Part shown: in pieces, positions 8,091-17,607 of the stretch
Position numbering within the stretch: the first letter of the stretch is position 1
Layout: each line of letters starts with the position of its first letter
The notes under the pieces: model-generated
Seen by the model: the letters and a program-made list of their open reading frames with translations, nothing else
Told to the model about the DNA's origin: nothing
The model's database searches: none
Position numbers and translations under genes: made by a program
NCBI RefSeq assembly: GCF_014349105.1
Contig: NZ_JACSJI010000003.1
Coordinates: 62,001 to 126,000 of the forward strand
Direction: 5' to 3'
DNA length: 64,000 nt
DNA from: Caulobacter sp. 17J80-11
Lineage (GTDB): Bacteria; Pseudomonadota; Alphaproteobacteria; Caulobacterales; Caulobacteraceae

Positions 8091-9938
8091 ATGAACAAGC
8101 TGGCCGTGTCCGTGGCGGCGATCGCCGTCGCGCTGGGCGCCTTCGGCGTCGCGCAGGCGCAGACCAAGGCGCCCTGGGAAACCGACATCCTGCCGCCCGC
8201 CCTGGCCTGGCACGGCAAGAGCGAGAAGCTGATCGCCAAGCCGAACGACCCGTGGATCACGCCGTCGGAGACGACCGGGATCACCGCAACCCCGACCTAC
8301 GCCGAAACCCGCGCCTTCATCGAGAAGCTGGACGCCGCCTCGCCGCTGCTGACCCTGTCGACCTTCGGCAAGTCGGCCCAGGGCCGCGAGCTGATGGTGG
8401 TCTACGCCACCAAGGACCCGGTGGTGGGCGGCCGCCCCCAGTTCGATCCGAAGAAGCCGGTGCTGCTGGTCCAGGCCGGCATCCACGCCGGCGAAATCGA
8501 CGGCAAGGACGCGGGCCTGATGCTGCTGCGCGACATCGCCTTCAAGGGCAAGGACGGCCTGCTCGACAAGGTGAACCTCGTGTTCGTGCCGATCTTCAAC
8601 GTCGACGGCCACGAGCGGACCTCGCCCTACAGCCGCCCCAACCAGCGCGGGCCGGTCAGCCAGGGCTGGCGCACCACCGCCCAGAACCTCAACCTGAACC
8701 GCGACTACGCCAAGGCCGACGCGCCGGAGATGCAGGCCATGATCGGCCTGATCCGGGCGGTTAACCCCGACCTCTACATCGACCTGCACGTCACCGACGG
8801 CGTCGACTACCAGTACGACGTCACCTTCGGCTACGAGGCCGAGGACGGTCGCACGGGCCGTTCGCCGGCCGGCGGCGCCTGGCTGGACCAGGTCTATCGC
8901 CCGGCGGTGGAGAAGGCGCTCAAAAGCCAGGGCCACATCCCCGGCAAGCTGGTGTTCGGCGTCGACGATCGCAATCCGGACACGGGCCTGGCCAGCGTGG
9001 CTTCGCCGCCGCGCTTCTCGACCGGCTATGGCGACGCCATCCGCGTGCCGACCGTGCTGGTCGAGAACCACTCGCTGAAGCCCTACAAGCAGCGCGTGCT
9101 GGGCATGTACGTGCTGATGGAGCAGTCGCTGAAGTCGCTGGCCGCCGACGGCGCGGCGCTGAAGACGGCCGAAGCCCAGGACGACGCGCGCCGCCCGACC
9201 CAGGTCATGGCCAACGCTCAGCCCGGGAAGGCGCCGACCGGCCAGCGCGATTTCGCGCGGATCGCCTTCGAGAAGTACCGCTCGGAAGCCTCCGGCGGCG
9301 ACGAGGTGCGCTGGCTGGGAAAGCCGGCGGAAACCAAGCCGCTGCCGCTGTTCACCGACGCCCCGACGTTGGCGCTCGACGTACCGGCCGCCTACTGGGT
9401 GCCGGCCACCAAGCCGGAGGTGATCGAGCGCCTGAAGGTGCACGGGATCAAGATGGAGACCCTGACCGCGCCGCGCACGGTCCAGGTCGACATGACCCGC
9501 TTCGGCTCGGCCAAGCCGGCCGCGCGGGTCAACGAGGGCCACGTGCCGATCGAAGCCGAAGGCTTCAAGCACGAGCGCCGGACCGAGACCTATCCGGCCG
9601 GCTCGGTGCGGGTGCCGACCGACCAGCCGCTGGGCGAGCTGGCCGTGCTGCTGTTGGAGCCGCAGAGCGAAGACTCCTTCTTCGCCTGGGGCTTCTTCCC
9701 CGAGCTGCTGCAGCGGACCGAATACATCGAGGGCTACGCCATCGCGCCGCTGGCCGAGCGCATGCTGGCCGCCGACCCGAAGCTGAAGGCCGAATTCGAG
9801 GCCAAGCTGAAGGCCGAGCCGGACTTCGCCAAGGACCCGGACGCGCGTCTCGCTTGGTTCTACGCGCGCACGCCTTATTACGACGACCGCTACCTGCTCT
9901 ATCCGGTGGGCCGGGAGATTTCTGGAGAGCCGCGCTGA
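8091..9938 (+). CDS. Secreted M14-family zinc carboxypeptidase-like protein
   Basis: A protein of about 615 residues with a Sec signal peptide (hydrophobic core, then VAQAQT). The M14 catalytic domain spans about residues 60-370. The zinc ligands are in HAGEIDGKDAG (His and Glu), a third His in DLHVTDG, and the likely catalytic Glu in VLVENHSL. A C-terminal region of about 250 residues has no motif I recognise. The family hydrolyses C-terminal peptide bonds; exact specificity is unknown. The start at 8091 is chosen because GGGG sits six bases upstream; an ATG at 8085 would add two residues. The stop overlaps the next gene (TGATG). Confidence 0.9.
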   Translation: MNKLAVSVAAIAVALGAFGVAQAQTKAPWETDILPPALAWHGKSEKLIAKPNDPWITPSETTGITATPTYAETRAFIEKLDAASPLLTLSTFGKSAQGRELMVVYATKDPVVGGRPQFDPKKPVLLVQAGIHAGEIDGKDAGLMLLRDIAFKGKDGLLDKVNLVFVPIFNVDGHERTSPYSRPNQRGPVSQGWRTTAQNLNLNRDYAKADAPEMQAMIGLIRAVNPDLYIDLHVTDGVDYQYDVTFGYEAEDGRTGRSPAGGAWLDQVYRPAVEKALKSQGHIPGKLVFGVDDRNPDTGLASVASPPRFSTGYGDAIRVPTVLVENHSLKPYKQRVLGMYVLMEQSLKSLAADGAALKTAEAQDDARRPTQVMANAQPGKAPTGQRDFARIAFEKYRSEASGGDEVRWLGKPAETKPLPLFTDAPTLALDVPAAYWVPATKPEVIERLKVHGIKMETLTAPRTVQVDMTRFGSAKPAARVNEGHVPIEAEGFKHERRTETYPAGSVRVPTDQPLGELAVLLLEPQSEDSFFAWGFFPELLQRTEYIEGYAIAPLAERMLAADPKLKAEFEAKLKAEPDFAKDPDARLAWFYARTPYYDDRYLLYPVGREISGEPR

Positions 9939-10366
9939 TGGCGTTTCGCGTCGAGTACCGCATCGGAATCAAGGCCACCTCCGACGCCATCTGGGAGGTG
10001 CTGTCCGACCTGGAGAGCTGGGGGACGTGGAACCCGGTCCACCCCAAGGCCTCCGGCAAGATCGGCATCGGCCAGCCGCTGTCGGTGCGCGAGACCATCG
10101 CGGGCCTGCCGGAGCGCGACTTCAACGCGACGGTGGTGGAGTGGGTGCCCCGCCAGCAGCTGATCTGGGCGGAGAAGCGCGGGTTCATGTCGCGCTCGGT
10201 CCGCTATTTCGAGATCGAGGAGTTGGAGCCCGGCAGCTGCATCTTCGCCATCGGCGAGATCTTCGAGGGCGCCCTCGGCGAGGTGGAAGGCAAACGCACG
10301 AAGCGCGTCCGCAAGGCCGCCTTCGAGCAGCTCGCTGAGGCGCTGCGGGCCAAGGTCGACGGCTGA
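9938..10366 (+). CDS. SRPBCC (START-like) domain protein
   Basis: A 142-residue protein with the polyketide-cyclase/START-like fold signature: an N-terminal strand (VEYRIGIKATSDAIWEVLSD), WNP after the first helix, and a long C-terminal helix. The fold binds hydrophobic ligands; such small proteins range from lipid carriers to cyclases, so the ligand is unknown. A GGAGAG ribosome-binding site lies inside the end of the peptidase gene and the ATG overlaps its TGA by one base, so it is translationally coupled to the M14 gene. Confidence 0.85.
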   Translation: MAFRVEYRIGIKATSDAIWEVLSDLESWGTWNPVHPKASGKIGIGQPLSVRETIAGLPERDFNATVVEWVPRQQLIWAEKRGFMSRSVRYFEIEELEPGSCIFAIGEIFEGALGEVEGKRTKRVRKAAFEQLAEALRAKVDG

Positions 10367-10431
10367 CGCGTCGGCCTTGCGCGCAGCTTGAGAACCATGT
10401 TCTCTGTCTGTTCGCAATCTCCGGAGCCGCC

Positions 10432-11025
10432 ATGCTGACCCTGTTCCACGCGCCGCGTTCGCGTTCGACCCGCTTCCTGTGGCTGCTGGAGGAGCTGGGC
10501 GCGCCCTACGAGGTGCGGAAGGTCGACATCCGGCGCACGGGCGGGCCGCTGGCCGGGACGGGGGCGCGCGATCCGGCCAACCCGCACCCGCACGGCCAGG
10601 TGCCGGCCCTGCTGGACGACGGCGCCCTGGTCACGGAATCGGCGGCCATCGCGCTGTACCTGACCGACAAGTTCCCCGATGCGAAGCTGGGCTTCACGGT
10701 GGGCGAGCCGCAGCGCGGCCCCTACCTCAGCTGGCTGGCCTACTACGCGGGCGTGCTGGAGCCGGTGATCACCGCCCATTTCAAGGGCTCGGCCGACCCC
10801 GCCGACAAGGCGGCCTACGAAGCCATGGAAGAGCGTCTTCGCACCACGCTCGAGGGTTCGCCCTGGCTGCTGGGCGAGCGGTTCACCGCCGCCGACATCC
10901 TGTTCGTCTCCCTGCTGCAGTTCGCCCGCCAGGCCCTGCCGGCGCACGCGGTCTATGACGACTGGCTGGCCCGCGCGAACGCCCGCCCGGCGCTGGCCCG
11001 GGCGCTGGCCAAGGACGACGCGTGA
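10432..11025 (+). CDS. Glutathione S-transferase family protein
   Basis: A 197-residue protein with an N-terminal thioredoxin-like domain (MLTLFHAPRSRSTRFLWLLEELG; GQVPALLDDGALVTESAAI binds the glutathione gamma-glutamyl group). A helical C-terminal domain carries the usual FTAADILFVSLL motif. The Ser/Thr run at positions 10-13 is the likely catalytic site. The substrate is unknown; detoxification or thiol chemistry in the cytosol is expected. The start has GGAG six bases upstream and lies 65 bases after the SRPBCC gene. Confidence 0.93.
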   Translation: MLTLFHAPRSRSTRFLWLLEELGAPYEVRKVDIRRTGGPLAGTGARDPANPHPHGQVPALLDDGALVTESAAIALYLTDKFPDAKLGFTVGEPQRGPYLSWLAYYAGVLEPVITAHFKGSADPADKAAYEAMEERLRTTLEGSPWLLGERFTAADILFVSLLQFARQALPAHAVYDDWLARANARPALARALAKDDA

Positions 11026-11116
11026 GCGAGATCAGCTGATCCCCAAGGTTCGCTTCGCTCAGCTGCGGCCGGGATGACGGTAGATTTGAGAACGTGACGG
11101 CCCCATATTCCGCCCG

Positions 11117-11566
11117 ATGCTGGACGAGCTCTACTCCGCCAAGATCCTGAACCTGGCCGCGCACCTGCCGCGGGCCGGGCGTCTGGCCGCGCCCGACGCC
11201 TCGGCCGAGCGGATCGCCAAGCTGTGCGGCAGCCGGGTGGTGGTCGACGTGGTGGTCGAGGACGGCCGGGTCATGGACCTGGCCCAGGACGTCCAGTGCT
11301 GCGCGCTGGGCCAGGCCGCCGCCTCGGTGCTGGGGGCCCAGGCCGTGGGCGCCACGGTCGCCGAGCTGGAAGCCGCCCGCGACCAGCTGCGCGCCATGCT
11401 GAAGTCCGACGGCCCCGCGCCGACCGGTCGTTTTTCCGACCTCGCCGTGCTGGAGCCGGTGAAGGCCTATCCCGCCCGCCACGCCTCGACCCTGCTGCCG
11501 TTCGAGGCCGCGGTCGCCGCCGCGCGGCAGGCCATCGAGCGAACTAGCTGCGCCGGCGCGGCTTGA
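11117..11566 (+). CDS. NifU/IscU-like Fe-S scaffold homologue, incomplete ligand set
   Basis: A 149-residue protein aligning with the IscU/NifU N-terminal fold. The family's three cluster-binding Cys positions appear as CGS (Cys kept, following Asp lost), QCCALGQAAAS (Cys kept, doubled) and RHASTLLPFEA, where the usual HCS is HAS, so the third Cys is Ala. Proteins of this kind are often found beside yidD and thrS in alphaproteobacteria (from memory, not checked). A bona fide scaffold role is doubtful; it may be a carrier, a regulator or a diverged homologue. It lies 58 bases before yidD, in the same direction. Confidence 0.8.
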   Translation: MLDELYSAKILNLAAHLPRAGRLAAPDASAERIAKLCGSRVVVDVVVEDGRVMDLAQDVQCCALGQAAASVLGAQAVGATVAELEAARDQLRAMLKSDGPAPTGRFSDLAVLEPVKAYPARHASTLLPFEAAVAAARQAIERTSCAGAA

Positions 11567-11624
11567 TCGGCCCTTTTCGCAAGTGCGATAAGCGCGCCGA
11601 ACCGTCGTTCGCGGTCGCCCCGGC

Positions 11625-11876
11625 ATGACACTCTATGAACGCGCCGTCCGCTTGAGCCTCCGGGCCTACAAGCTGACGCTTTCGCCCCTGATCGGGCGGC
11701 AGTGCCGCTTCCTTCCGACCTGTTCGGAATATGCGGCCGAAGCCCTGATCGCACACGGGTTCTGGCGCGGCTCCTACCTCGCCGCCCACCGCGTGTGCCG
11801 ATGCAATCCCTGGGGCGGGTCTGGCTACGACCCCGTCCCGCCGCCGCAGAGCGGCAAACTGAAGTGTGAGACATGA
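11625..11876 (+). CDS. yidD: Membrane protein insertion efficiency factor YidD
   Basis: An 83-residue member of the YidD family. Its motifs are intact: [45 protein letters not shown] and GGSGYDPVP. YidD assists YidC in membrane protein insertion. In many bacteria it sits by rnpA and yidC; here it precedes thrS instead, with a four-base ATGA overlap. It probably forms an operon with the NifU-like gene and thrS. Confidence 0.95.
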   Translation: MTLYERAVRLSLRAYKLTLSPLIGRQCRFLPTCSEYAAEALIAHGFWRGSYLAAHRVCRCNPWGGSGYDPVPPPQSGKLKCET

Positions 11877-13795
11877 TCGACCTGGTGTTTCCCGACGGCG
11901 CCGTCCGCCAGTACCCGCAGGGTTCAACGGGCAAGGACGTGGCGCAGTCGATTTCGCCTTCGCTGGCCAAGAAGGCGGTGATGGTGAAGCTGGACGGCGA
12001 GCTGCGCGACCTGAACCGGCCGCTCGCCAGCGGCAAGCTCGAGATCGTCACGCGGGACAGCCCCGAGGCGCTGGAGACCATCCGCCACGACGTCGCCCAC
12101 GTGCTGGCCGAGGCCGTGCAGGAGCTGTTCCCCGGCACGCAGGTCACCATCGGCCCGTCGATCGAGGACGGGTTCTATTACGACTTCGCCCGCGAGGAGC
12201 CGTTCTCCATCGACGACTTCGAGAAGATCGAAGCCAAGATGCGCGAGATCGTCGACCGCGACGAACCGATCCTGCGCGAGGTCTGGAACCGCGACGACGC
12301 GATCAAGTACTTCGAGTCGATCGGCGAGACGTACAAGGCCGAGATCGTCCGCGACCTGCCGCCCAGCGAGGAGATCACGGTCTACTCGCAGGGCCGCTGG
12401 AAGGACCTGTGCCGCGGGCCGCACCTGCCGTCGACCAAGCACGTCGGCAAGGCCTTCAAGCTGACCAAGCTGGCCGGCGCCTATTGGCGCGGCGACCACC
12501 GCAACGCCCAGCTGCAGCGCATGTACGGCACGGCCTGGGCCAACGAGGCCGACCTCGAGGCCTACCTCAAGCGCGTCGAGGAGGCCGAGAAGCGCGACCA
12601 CCGCAAGCTCGGCCGGGCCATGAGCCTCTTCCATATGCAGGAAGAGGGCCGCGGCATGGTGTTCTGGCACCCCAAGGGCTGGGTCCTGTGGCGCGTGCTC
12701 GAGGCCTATATGCGCCGCCGCCTCGACGCGGCCGGCTATGTCGAGGTGAAGACCCCGCAGGTGCTGGACCGCAAGTTCTGGGAGGCCTCGGGTCACTGGG
12801 ACAAGTACCGCCCCAACATGTTCGTCTGCGAGACGGTCGAGGGCGAGACCCTGTCGCTCAAGCCGATGAACTGCCCGGGCCACGTGCAGATCTTCGACCA
12901 GGGCCAGAAGTCGTATCGCGACCTGCCGCTGCGCATGGCCGAGTTCGGCGCCTGCCACCGCTACGAGCCGTCGGGGGCGCTGCACGGCCTGATGCGCGTG
13001 CGCGGCTTCACCCAGGACGACGCGCACATCTTCTGCCGCGAGGACCAGATCGTCGAAGAGACGGCCGCGTTCATCAAGCTGGCGAAGAGCATCCACGCCG
13101 ACCTCGGCATGGAGACGGCCTACATCAACCTGGCCACCCGCCCCGAAGTCCGCGCCGGTTCGGACGCGTTCTGGGACAAGGCCGAGGCGCAGATGGCCGA
13201 GGCCGCCCGCGCGGCCGGCGTCGAACCCGTGATCGCCGAGGGCGATGGCGCCTTCTACGCGCCGAAGCTGGACTTCATCGTCAAGGACGCCATCGGCCGC
13301 GAATGGACCTGCGGCACCATCCAGCTGGACTACGTCCTGCCGGAGCGGCTGGGCGCCGAGTACGTGGCCGAAGACGGCTCCAAGCAGCGGCCGGTGATGC
13401 TGCATCGGGCGATCCTGGGCTCGTTCGAGCGCTTCATCGGCATCCTGATCGAGAACTACGGTGGGGCTTTCCCCCTGTGGCTCGCGCCTACGCAGGTCGT
13501 CGTGGCGACGATCACCTCCGACGCCGACGCCTTCGCCGAGGAGGCCGCCAGCGCCCTGCGCGCCGCCGGCCTGCGGGTGGAGACCGACCTGCGCAACGAG
13601 AAGATCAACTACAAGGTCCGCGAGCACTCGCTGGGCAAGACCCCGGTCATCGCCGTGGTCGGCCGCAAGGAAGCCGAGAACCGCACGGTCGCCCTGCGTC
13701 GCCTGGGCTCCCAGGACCAGACCTTGATCAGCCTGGACGAGGCGGTGGCGCAGCTGGTCGCCGAGGCCACGCCGCCGGACCTGCGCAGGGCCTGA
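11873..13795 (+). CDS. thrS: Threonyl-tRNA synthetase
   Basis: A 640-residue class II synthetase. The domains in order are TGS (residues 1-64), the editing domain (about 65-225, with the HxxxH motif [10 protein letters not shown]), the catalytic core (about 240-530, with [10 protein letters not shown] supplying a zinc ligand) and the anticodon-binding domain (about 540-640). It charges tRNA-Thr and edits Ser-tRNA-Thr in the cytosol. The ATG overlaps the yidD stop. A strong intrinsic terminator follows at 13818. Confidence 0.98.
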   Translation: MIDLVFPDGAVRQYPQGSTGKDVAQSISPSLAKKAVMVKLDGELRDLNRPLASGKLEIVTRDSPEALETIRHDVAHVLAEAVQELFPGTQVTIGPSIEDGFYYDFAREEPFSIDDFEKIEAKMREIVDRDEPILREVWNRDDAIKYFESIGETYKAEIVRDLPPSEEITVYSQGRWKDLCRGPHLPSTKHVGKAFKLTKLAGAYWRGDHRNAQLQRMYGTAWANEADLEAYLKRVEEAEKRDHRKLGRAMSLFHMQEEGRGMVFWHPKGWVLWRVLEAYMRRRLDAAGYVEVKTPQVLDRKFWEASGHWDKYRPNMFVCETVEGETLSLKPMNCPGHVQIFDQGQKSYRDLPLRMAEFGACHRYEPSGALHGLMRVRGFTQDDAHIFCREDQIVEETAAFIKLAKSIHADLGMETAYINLATRPEVRAGSDAFWDKAEAQMAEAARAAGVEPVIAEGDGAFYAPKLDFIVKDAIGREWTCGTIQLDYVLPERLGAEYVAEDGSKQRPVMLHRAILGSFERFIGILIENYGGAFPLWLAPTQVVVATITSDADAFAEEAASALRAAGLRVETDLRNEKINYKVREHSLGKTPVIAVVGRKEAENRTVALRRLGSQDQTLISLDEAVAQLVAEATPPDLRRA

Positions 13796-13817
13796 TCGGC
13801 CAGACGACCCGGACTTC

Positions 13818-13853
13818 AGCGCCCGCGGCCTCCCGGCCGCGGGCGCTTTCGTT
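13818..13853 (+). terminator. Intrinsic terminator of thrS
   Basis: A perfect 13-bp stem (AGCGCCCGCGGCC at 13818-13830, mirrored at 13835-13847) with a TCCC loop, followed by TTTCGTTCGT. It ends the NifU-like, yidD, thrS operon. Confidence 0.9.
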
Positions 13854-13896
13854 CGTGCCCCGGAACGTCCGCGCCGCTCGGGGTGTTTTCGAGCGC

Positions 13897-13929
13897 AGCC
13901 GGACGCCGGGCGACGCTCGGCGTCCGGCT
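13897..13929. repeat. Inverted repeat upstream of GT2 gene
   Basis: AGCCGGACGCC at 13897-13907 and its exact inverse at 13919-13929 enclose an 11-base loop. Outer TTTTCG/CGAAAA extend the pairing after a five-base bulge. It lies about 50 bases before the glycosyltransferase start. It may be a second terminator, although its tail GGGGACAA is not U-rich, or a regulatory hairpin in that gene's leader. Confidence 0.5.
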
Positions 13930-13981
13930 CGAAAAGGGGACAACCCGCCTATTCCCGGATTTGCGCAGCGCGGAGCCGGCC

Positions 13982-14914
13982 ATGGACACCCGTGTCCGAA
14001 CCAACCACACCGTGGTCGCCTTCGCGCCGGCGCGCGCGCCTGTCGCCGACGTGGCGGTCGTCATGGTGGTCTATCGCACCGGACCGGTCCTGTTCGACGC
14101 CGTGGACCGGGTGCTGAAGACGACGCGGGCCGGCGAGCTGGTCCTGGTCGACAACGGCTCCAGTCCCGAGGACGCCGCCCGCCTGGTCGAGATCGCCACG
14201 CGCGAGCCGCGGGTTCGGCTGCTGCAGGGCCACGGCAATGTCGGCTTCGCGCGCGGGGCCAATCTGGGCGCGTCCAGCGCCACCGCGCGCTGGCTGGTGT
14301 TCCTCAATCCCGACGCCCTGCTGGAGGACGGCTGCCTGGACGCCCTGGTCGCTGCGGCCGCCAACCGGCCCGGCCCCTGCGTGGTCGGCGCGCGCGTTCT
14401 CAATCCTGATCGCAGCGAACAGCGCGGCGCGCGGCGGGGGGAGGTGACGCCGGTCACGACCTTGCTCACCCTCTCGCGCCTGACCGCCGTGTTCGGCTTC
14501 CTGCGCGGGTTCGAGATCCACCACGAAGACCAGCCGGAGCCCGACGGCCCGGCCGAGGTGCCGACCATATCGGGCGCCTGCTTCTGCATGTGCCGCGACG
14601 ACTTCCACGCGCTGGGCGGGTTCGACGGCCGCTACTTCCTGCACGTGGAGGACGTGGACCTGTGCTGGCGCGCCCGCCAGGCCGGCGGGTCGGTCTGGTT
14701 CCAGCCCAGGGCCGAGGTCGTCCACCTGGGCCACACCAGCCTGGCCGAGCCGGTGTTCGTGGAGTTCCACAAGGGCAGGGGCCTGGCCCGCTACTTCCGC
14801 AAGCGCGCCGACAATCCCGCCCGCCTGGCCCTGGCCTGGGCGCTGGGGCCGCTGATCGTGATGGCCGCGGTGCTGCGCCCCGCGCTTCGGAAGGTCACCG
14901 GAAAGGCGGGCTAG
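13982..14914 (+). CDS. Family 2 glycosyltransferase (rhamnosyltransferase-like)
   Basis: A 310-residue GT-A enzyme. It has the nucleotide-sugar motif VDNGSSPEDAA, the metal-binding region FLNPDALLEDG, and the acceptor/catalytic motif FLHVEDVDLCWRA with the ED pair. The C-terminus has a hydrophobic helix (LALAWALGPLIVMAAVL) that probably anchors it to the inner membrane. It resembles WbbL-type rhamnosyltransferases of O-antigen or cell-surface polysaccharide synthesis; donor and acceptor are unknown. It is monocistronic and convergent with the following gene. Confidence 0.88.
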   Translation: MDTRVRTNHTVVAFAPARAPVADVAVVMVVYRTGPVLFDAVDRVLKTTRAGELVLVDNGSSPEDAARLVEIATREPRVRLLQGHGNVGFARGANLGASSATARWLVFLNPDALLEDGCLDALVAAAANRPGPCVVGARVLNPDRSEQRGARRGEVTPVTTLLTLSRLTAVFGFLRGFEIHHEDQPEPDGPAEVPTISGACFCMCRDDFHALGGFDGRYFLHVEDVDLCWRARQAGGSVWFQPRAEVVHLGHTSLAEPVFVEFHKGRGLARYFRKRADNPARLALAWALGPLIVMAAVLRPALRKVTGKAG

Positions 14915-14918
14915 GGCC

Positions 14919-15836
14919 TCAGGCGGCGGGGCGGAACGGCCCGGCCTTCGACAGCTTCGACGGCGGCGCCTTGCCCAGCTTTCCGCCGACCCAGCGGGCC
15001 GTCTCGATCAGGGCGTCGAGGTCGTAGCCGGTTTCGAAGCCGGCGCGATGCAGGGCGAAGACCAGGTCCTCGGTCGCCACGTTGCCGGTGGCGTTGGGCG
15101 CGAACGGGCAGCCGCCGATGCCGCCGCAGGAGGCGTCCAGCACGTCCACCCCGGCCTCGACGCCGGCATAGGCGTTGGCCACGCCGGTGTTGCGGGTGTC
15201 GTGGAAGTGCAGGCGCAGGGTCGCGTCGCCGGCCGCGGCGCGCACGGCCTCGATGCGCCGGCGCACGGTCCAGGGATCGCCCACGCCGATGGTGTCGGCC
15301 AGACCGATCTCGCGCACGCCCAGCGCGGCGATGTCGCGGACGATCGCCGCCACCTGGCCGTCGGACACTTCGCCGTCGAACGGGCAGCCCCAGACCACCG
15401 ACAGGGTGGCCGACAGCTTCGGCCCCGCGCCGGCGCCGGACAGGTTGTGGGTGCGCTCGACGATCTGGCCCAGCATGTCGACCTGCTGGGCGACGCTCAG
15501 GCCCTGGTTCTTCAGGCCGAAGCCGTCGGTGGCCGACATGGCCACATTGACCTCGTCGCAGTCGGCCGCGACCGCGCGGTCGAAGCCCTTCAGGTTCAGG
15601 GCCAGGCCGATGCGCGAACGGCCGGCGTCCTTCGGCAGGCCGGCCATCACCGTCTCGGCCTCGGCCATCTGCGGGACCAGTTTGGGATGGACGAAGGAGA
15701 CCGCCTCGATGCGCCGCGCGCCGGCGTCCTCCAGCTTGCGGACGAACTCGATCCGGTCCTCGGGCGCGAGGACGACGGCCTCGTTCTGCAGGCCGTCGCG
15801 GGGCCCGACTTCGACGATCTCGATACGGCGGCTCAT
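14919..15836 (-). CDS. mvaB: Hydroxymethylglutaryl-CoA lyase
   Basis: A 305-residue HMGL-like TIM-barrel protein. The N-terminus has the family motif VGPRDGLQNE. Metal ligands are in LHFHDTRNTG, and the HMG-CoA lyase active-site Cys lies in GGIGGCPFAPNATGN. It cleaves HMG-CoA to acetyl-CoA and acetoacetate, the last step of leucine degradation. No other leucine-degradation genes are nearby, so it stands apart from liu-type clusters. The GT39 gene ends 18 bases from its start on the same strand, so the two are probably co-transcribed. Confidence 0.93.
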   Translation of the reverse strand: MSRRIEIVEVGPRDGLQNEAVVLAPEDRIEFVRKLEDAGARRIEAVSFVHPKLVPQMAEAETVMAGLPKDAGRSRIGLALNLKGFDRAVAADCDEVNVAMSATDGFGLKNQGLSVAQQVDMLGQIVERTHNLSGAGAGPKLSATLSVVWGCPFDGEVSDGQVAAIVRDIAALGVREIGLADTIGVGDPWTVRRRIEAVRAAAGDATLRLHFHDTRNTGVANAYAGVEAGVDVLDASCGGIGGCPFAPNATGNVATEDLVFALHRAGFETGYDLDALIETARWVGGKLGKAPPSKLSKAGPFRPAA

Positions 15837-15853
15837 GGAACTCTACAGGCGCT

Positions 15854-17521
15854 TCAGGGGCGGGCGACGTCGGCCTGATATAGGGTCAGGCGCACGCGTT
15901 TGCCGTTGGAATAGTTGCGGCCCTCGACCACGTCCACCGAACGCACCTTGAGCTTCCGCTGGGCGAGGGCTTGCTGGAAGCTGTTCTCCTCGCGCCCTTC
16001 GATCAGCACTGGACGGCCCTGGGCCACGGCGGGAATCGCGTCCGCGCCCGTGGCCAGCAGTTCGGTGCGGGTGCCCAGCAGGAACACCAGGCTGGGCTCG
16101 GCGTAGCCGGCGACGGCCACCGGGCCGGGCACGACGCCCTCGCGCGGATCGAGGTCGGCCTTGCGCAGCGCCTTCTCGATGCGCGGCGAGACCTGCAGGG
16201 GCTGCAGGCTGCTGGCCACGCCCACCAGGGCGGCGTGGGCGAGCACGCCGAAGGCGCAGGCGACCACCATGGCCGTGCGGGCCGCCCGGTTCAGCAGGAG
16301 ATAGGCGCCGACGAAGGCGCCGATCATGGCGAATTCGACGGTGAGCGAGACCCAGAAGGTGTCCGACTTGTCGCCGAACTGGGTCAGCCCGCCGACCGCG
16401 ACGGCGCTGACGCCCAGCACCGCCAGGCAGGCCAGCACCACCCCGGTCCAGCGGGCGCGGGGGCCGATCGGCTGGGTCAGGGCCGCCGCCGCCAGCCAGG
16501 CGATCGCGCCGTAGGTCGGCAGGGGATAGTGGGGGAGCTTGGTGGGGACGAGCTCGAACACCACGAAGGCGGGCAGGAACCAAGCGATGGCGAAGCGCAC
16601 GGCCGGCTCGGCGCGGCGCGTCCAGGCGGTCACGGCGGCGGCGGCCAGCAGCAGGGTGCCCGGATAGAACAGCAGGGGCAGCAGCAGAGTGTGCAAGCCC
16701 GGCGGCACGCCGTGACCCTCCTGGCCGCCGGCGACCTTCGCGGCCATGTCGCCGCCGATCGAGGTGCCCCAGAAGGCGCCGTCCGTGGCGACGGTGATCG
16801 CCACCGCCCACGGGCCGACGACGGCCAGCACGATCGCCAGGCCCCAGCCCCAGCCGAGGCCTTTCAGCCAGCGCCACTTCCGGTCCCAGAGGCCGAGCGT
16901 GATCATGGCCAGGCCCGCGACCATCGGGCCGATCGGGCCCTTGACCAGGATGGCCACGGCCATCGCCGTCCAGAACAGCAGCTTGGTCTTGCGCCCGGCC
17001 GAGATCCCCTCGCCGCGCGAGGCGAGGTAAAGCCGCGCCAACGCGGCCATGGCCAGGGTCACGGTTCCGCACAGGACCGCGTCGGTCTTGGCGATGAAGG
17101 CCTCGGTCGAGAGCAGGAAGCTCGCGCCCAGCATCACGCCGGCCAGCACGCCGGCGCGCGCGCCCCAGATCGCCGTCGCGCCCCAGGCGCAGGCGGCCGC
17201 GGCCAGCATGGCCCCCAGCAGAGAGGGAATGCGGTAGGCCCAGATGTCGCGCGCTTCCGGGCTGGAGAGGGCCGACACGGCGGCGGCCTGCAGCCAGTGG
17301 ATGCCGACCGGCTTCTTGTGCCGCGGCTGGTCCTGGAACTGGATGTTCACGAAGTCGTCGGTTTCGAGCATCTGCGCCGTCGCCTGGGCGAAGCGCGACT
17401 CGTCGCGGTCCAGCGGCGGCATGGCGAACACGCCGGGCAGGCCCGCGATCAGGGCGACCAGGGCGGCCAGCAGCGGGCCTCGCCAGCCCGCGATCCAACG
17501 ATCAATGTCGAAGCGCGTCAT
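15854..17521 (-). CDS. GT39/ArnT-like membrane glycosyltransferase
   Basis: A 555-residue integral membrane enzyme with about 11-13 hydrophobic segments. The first periplasmic loop carries the catalytic-type acidic motif LDRDESRFAQATAQM, followed by QFQDQPRHKKPVGIHWL, which is diagnostic of the ArnT/PMT class. These enzymes transfer sugars from polyprenyl-phosphate donors to lipid A or glycans on the periplasmic face. The ATG at 17521 is preferred over an upstream TTG. It faces a divergent GT2 enzyme at 17608 that could make the lipid-linked sugar donor, so the two form a plausible donor-and-transferase pair. Confidence 0.9.
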   Translation of the reverse strand: MTRFDIDRWIAGWRGPLLAALVALIAGLPGVFAMPPLDRDESRFAQATAQMLETDDFVNIQFQDQPRHKKPVGIHWLQAAAVSALSSPEARDIWAYRIPSLLGAMLAAAACAWGATAIWGARAGVLAGVMLGASFLLSTEAFIAKTDAVLCGTVTLAMAALARLYLASRGEGISAGRKTKLLFWTAMAVAILVKGPIGPMVAGLAMITLGLWDRKWRWLKGLGWGWGLAIVLAVVGPWAVAITVATDGAFWGTSIGGDMAAKVAGGQEGHGVPPGLHTLLLPLLFYPGTLLLAAAAVTAWTRRAEPAVRFAIAWFLPAFVVFELVPTKLPHYPLPTYGAIAWLAAAALTQPIGPRARWTGVVLACLAVLGVSAVAVGGLTQFGDKSDTFWVSLTVEFAMIGAFVGAYLLLNRAARTAMVVACAFGVLAHAALVGVASSLQPLQVSPRIEKALRKADLDPREGVVPGPVAVAGYAEPSLVFLLGTRTELLATGADAIPAVAQGRPVLIEGREENSFQQALAQRKLKVRSVDVVEGRNYSNGKRVRLTLYQADVARP

Positions 17522-17607
17522 AGGCGCGCTATTAGCACGCAATTCGACGTGCGCCCTCCCGTAAAGCCGCGAAGCGCGGTAAGAGGCGCGGGAACTCAGA
17601 GGCCCGA

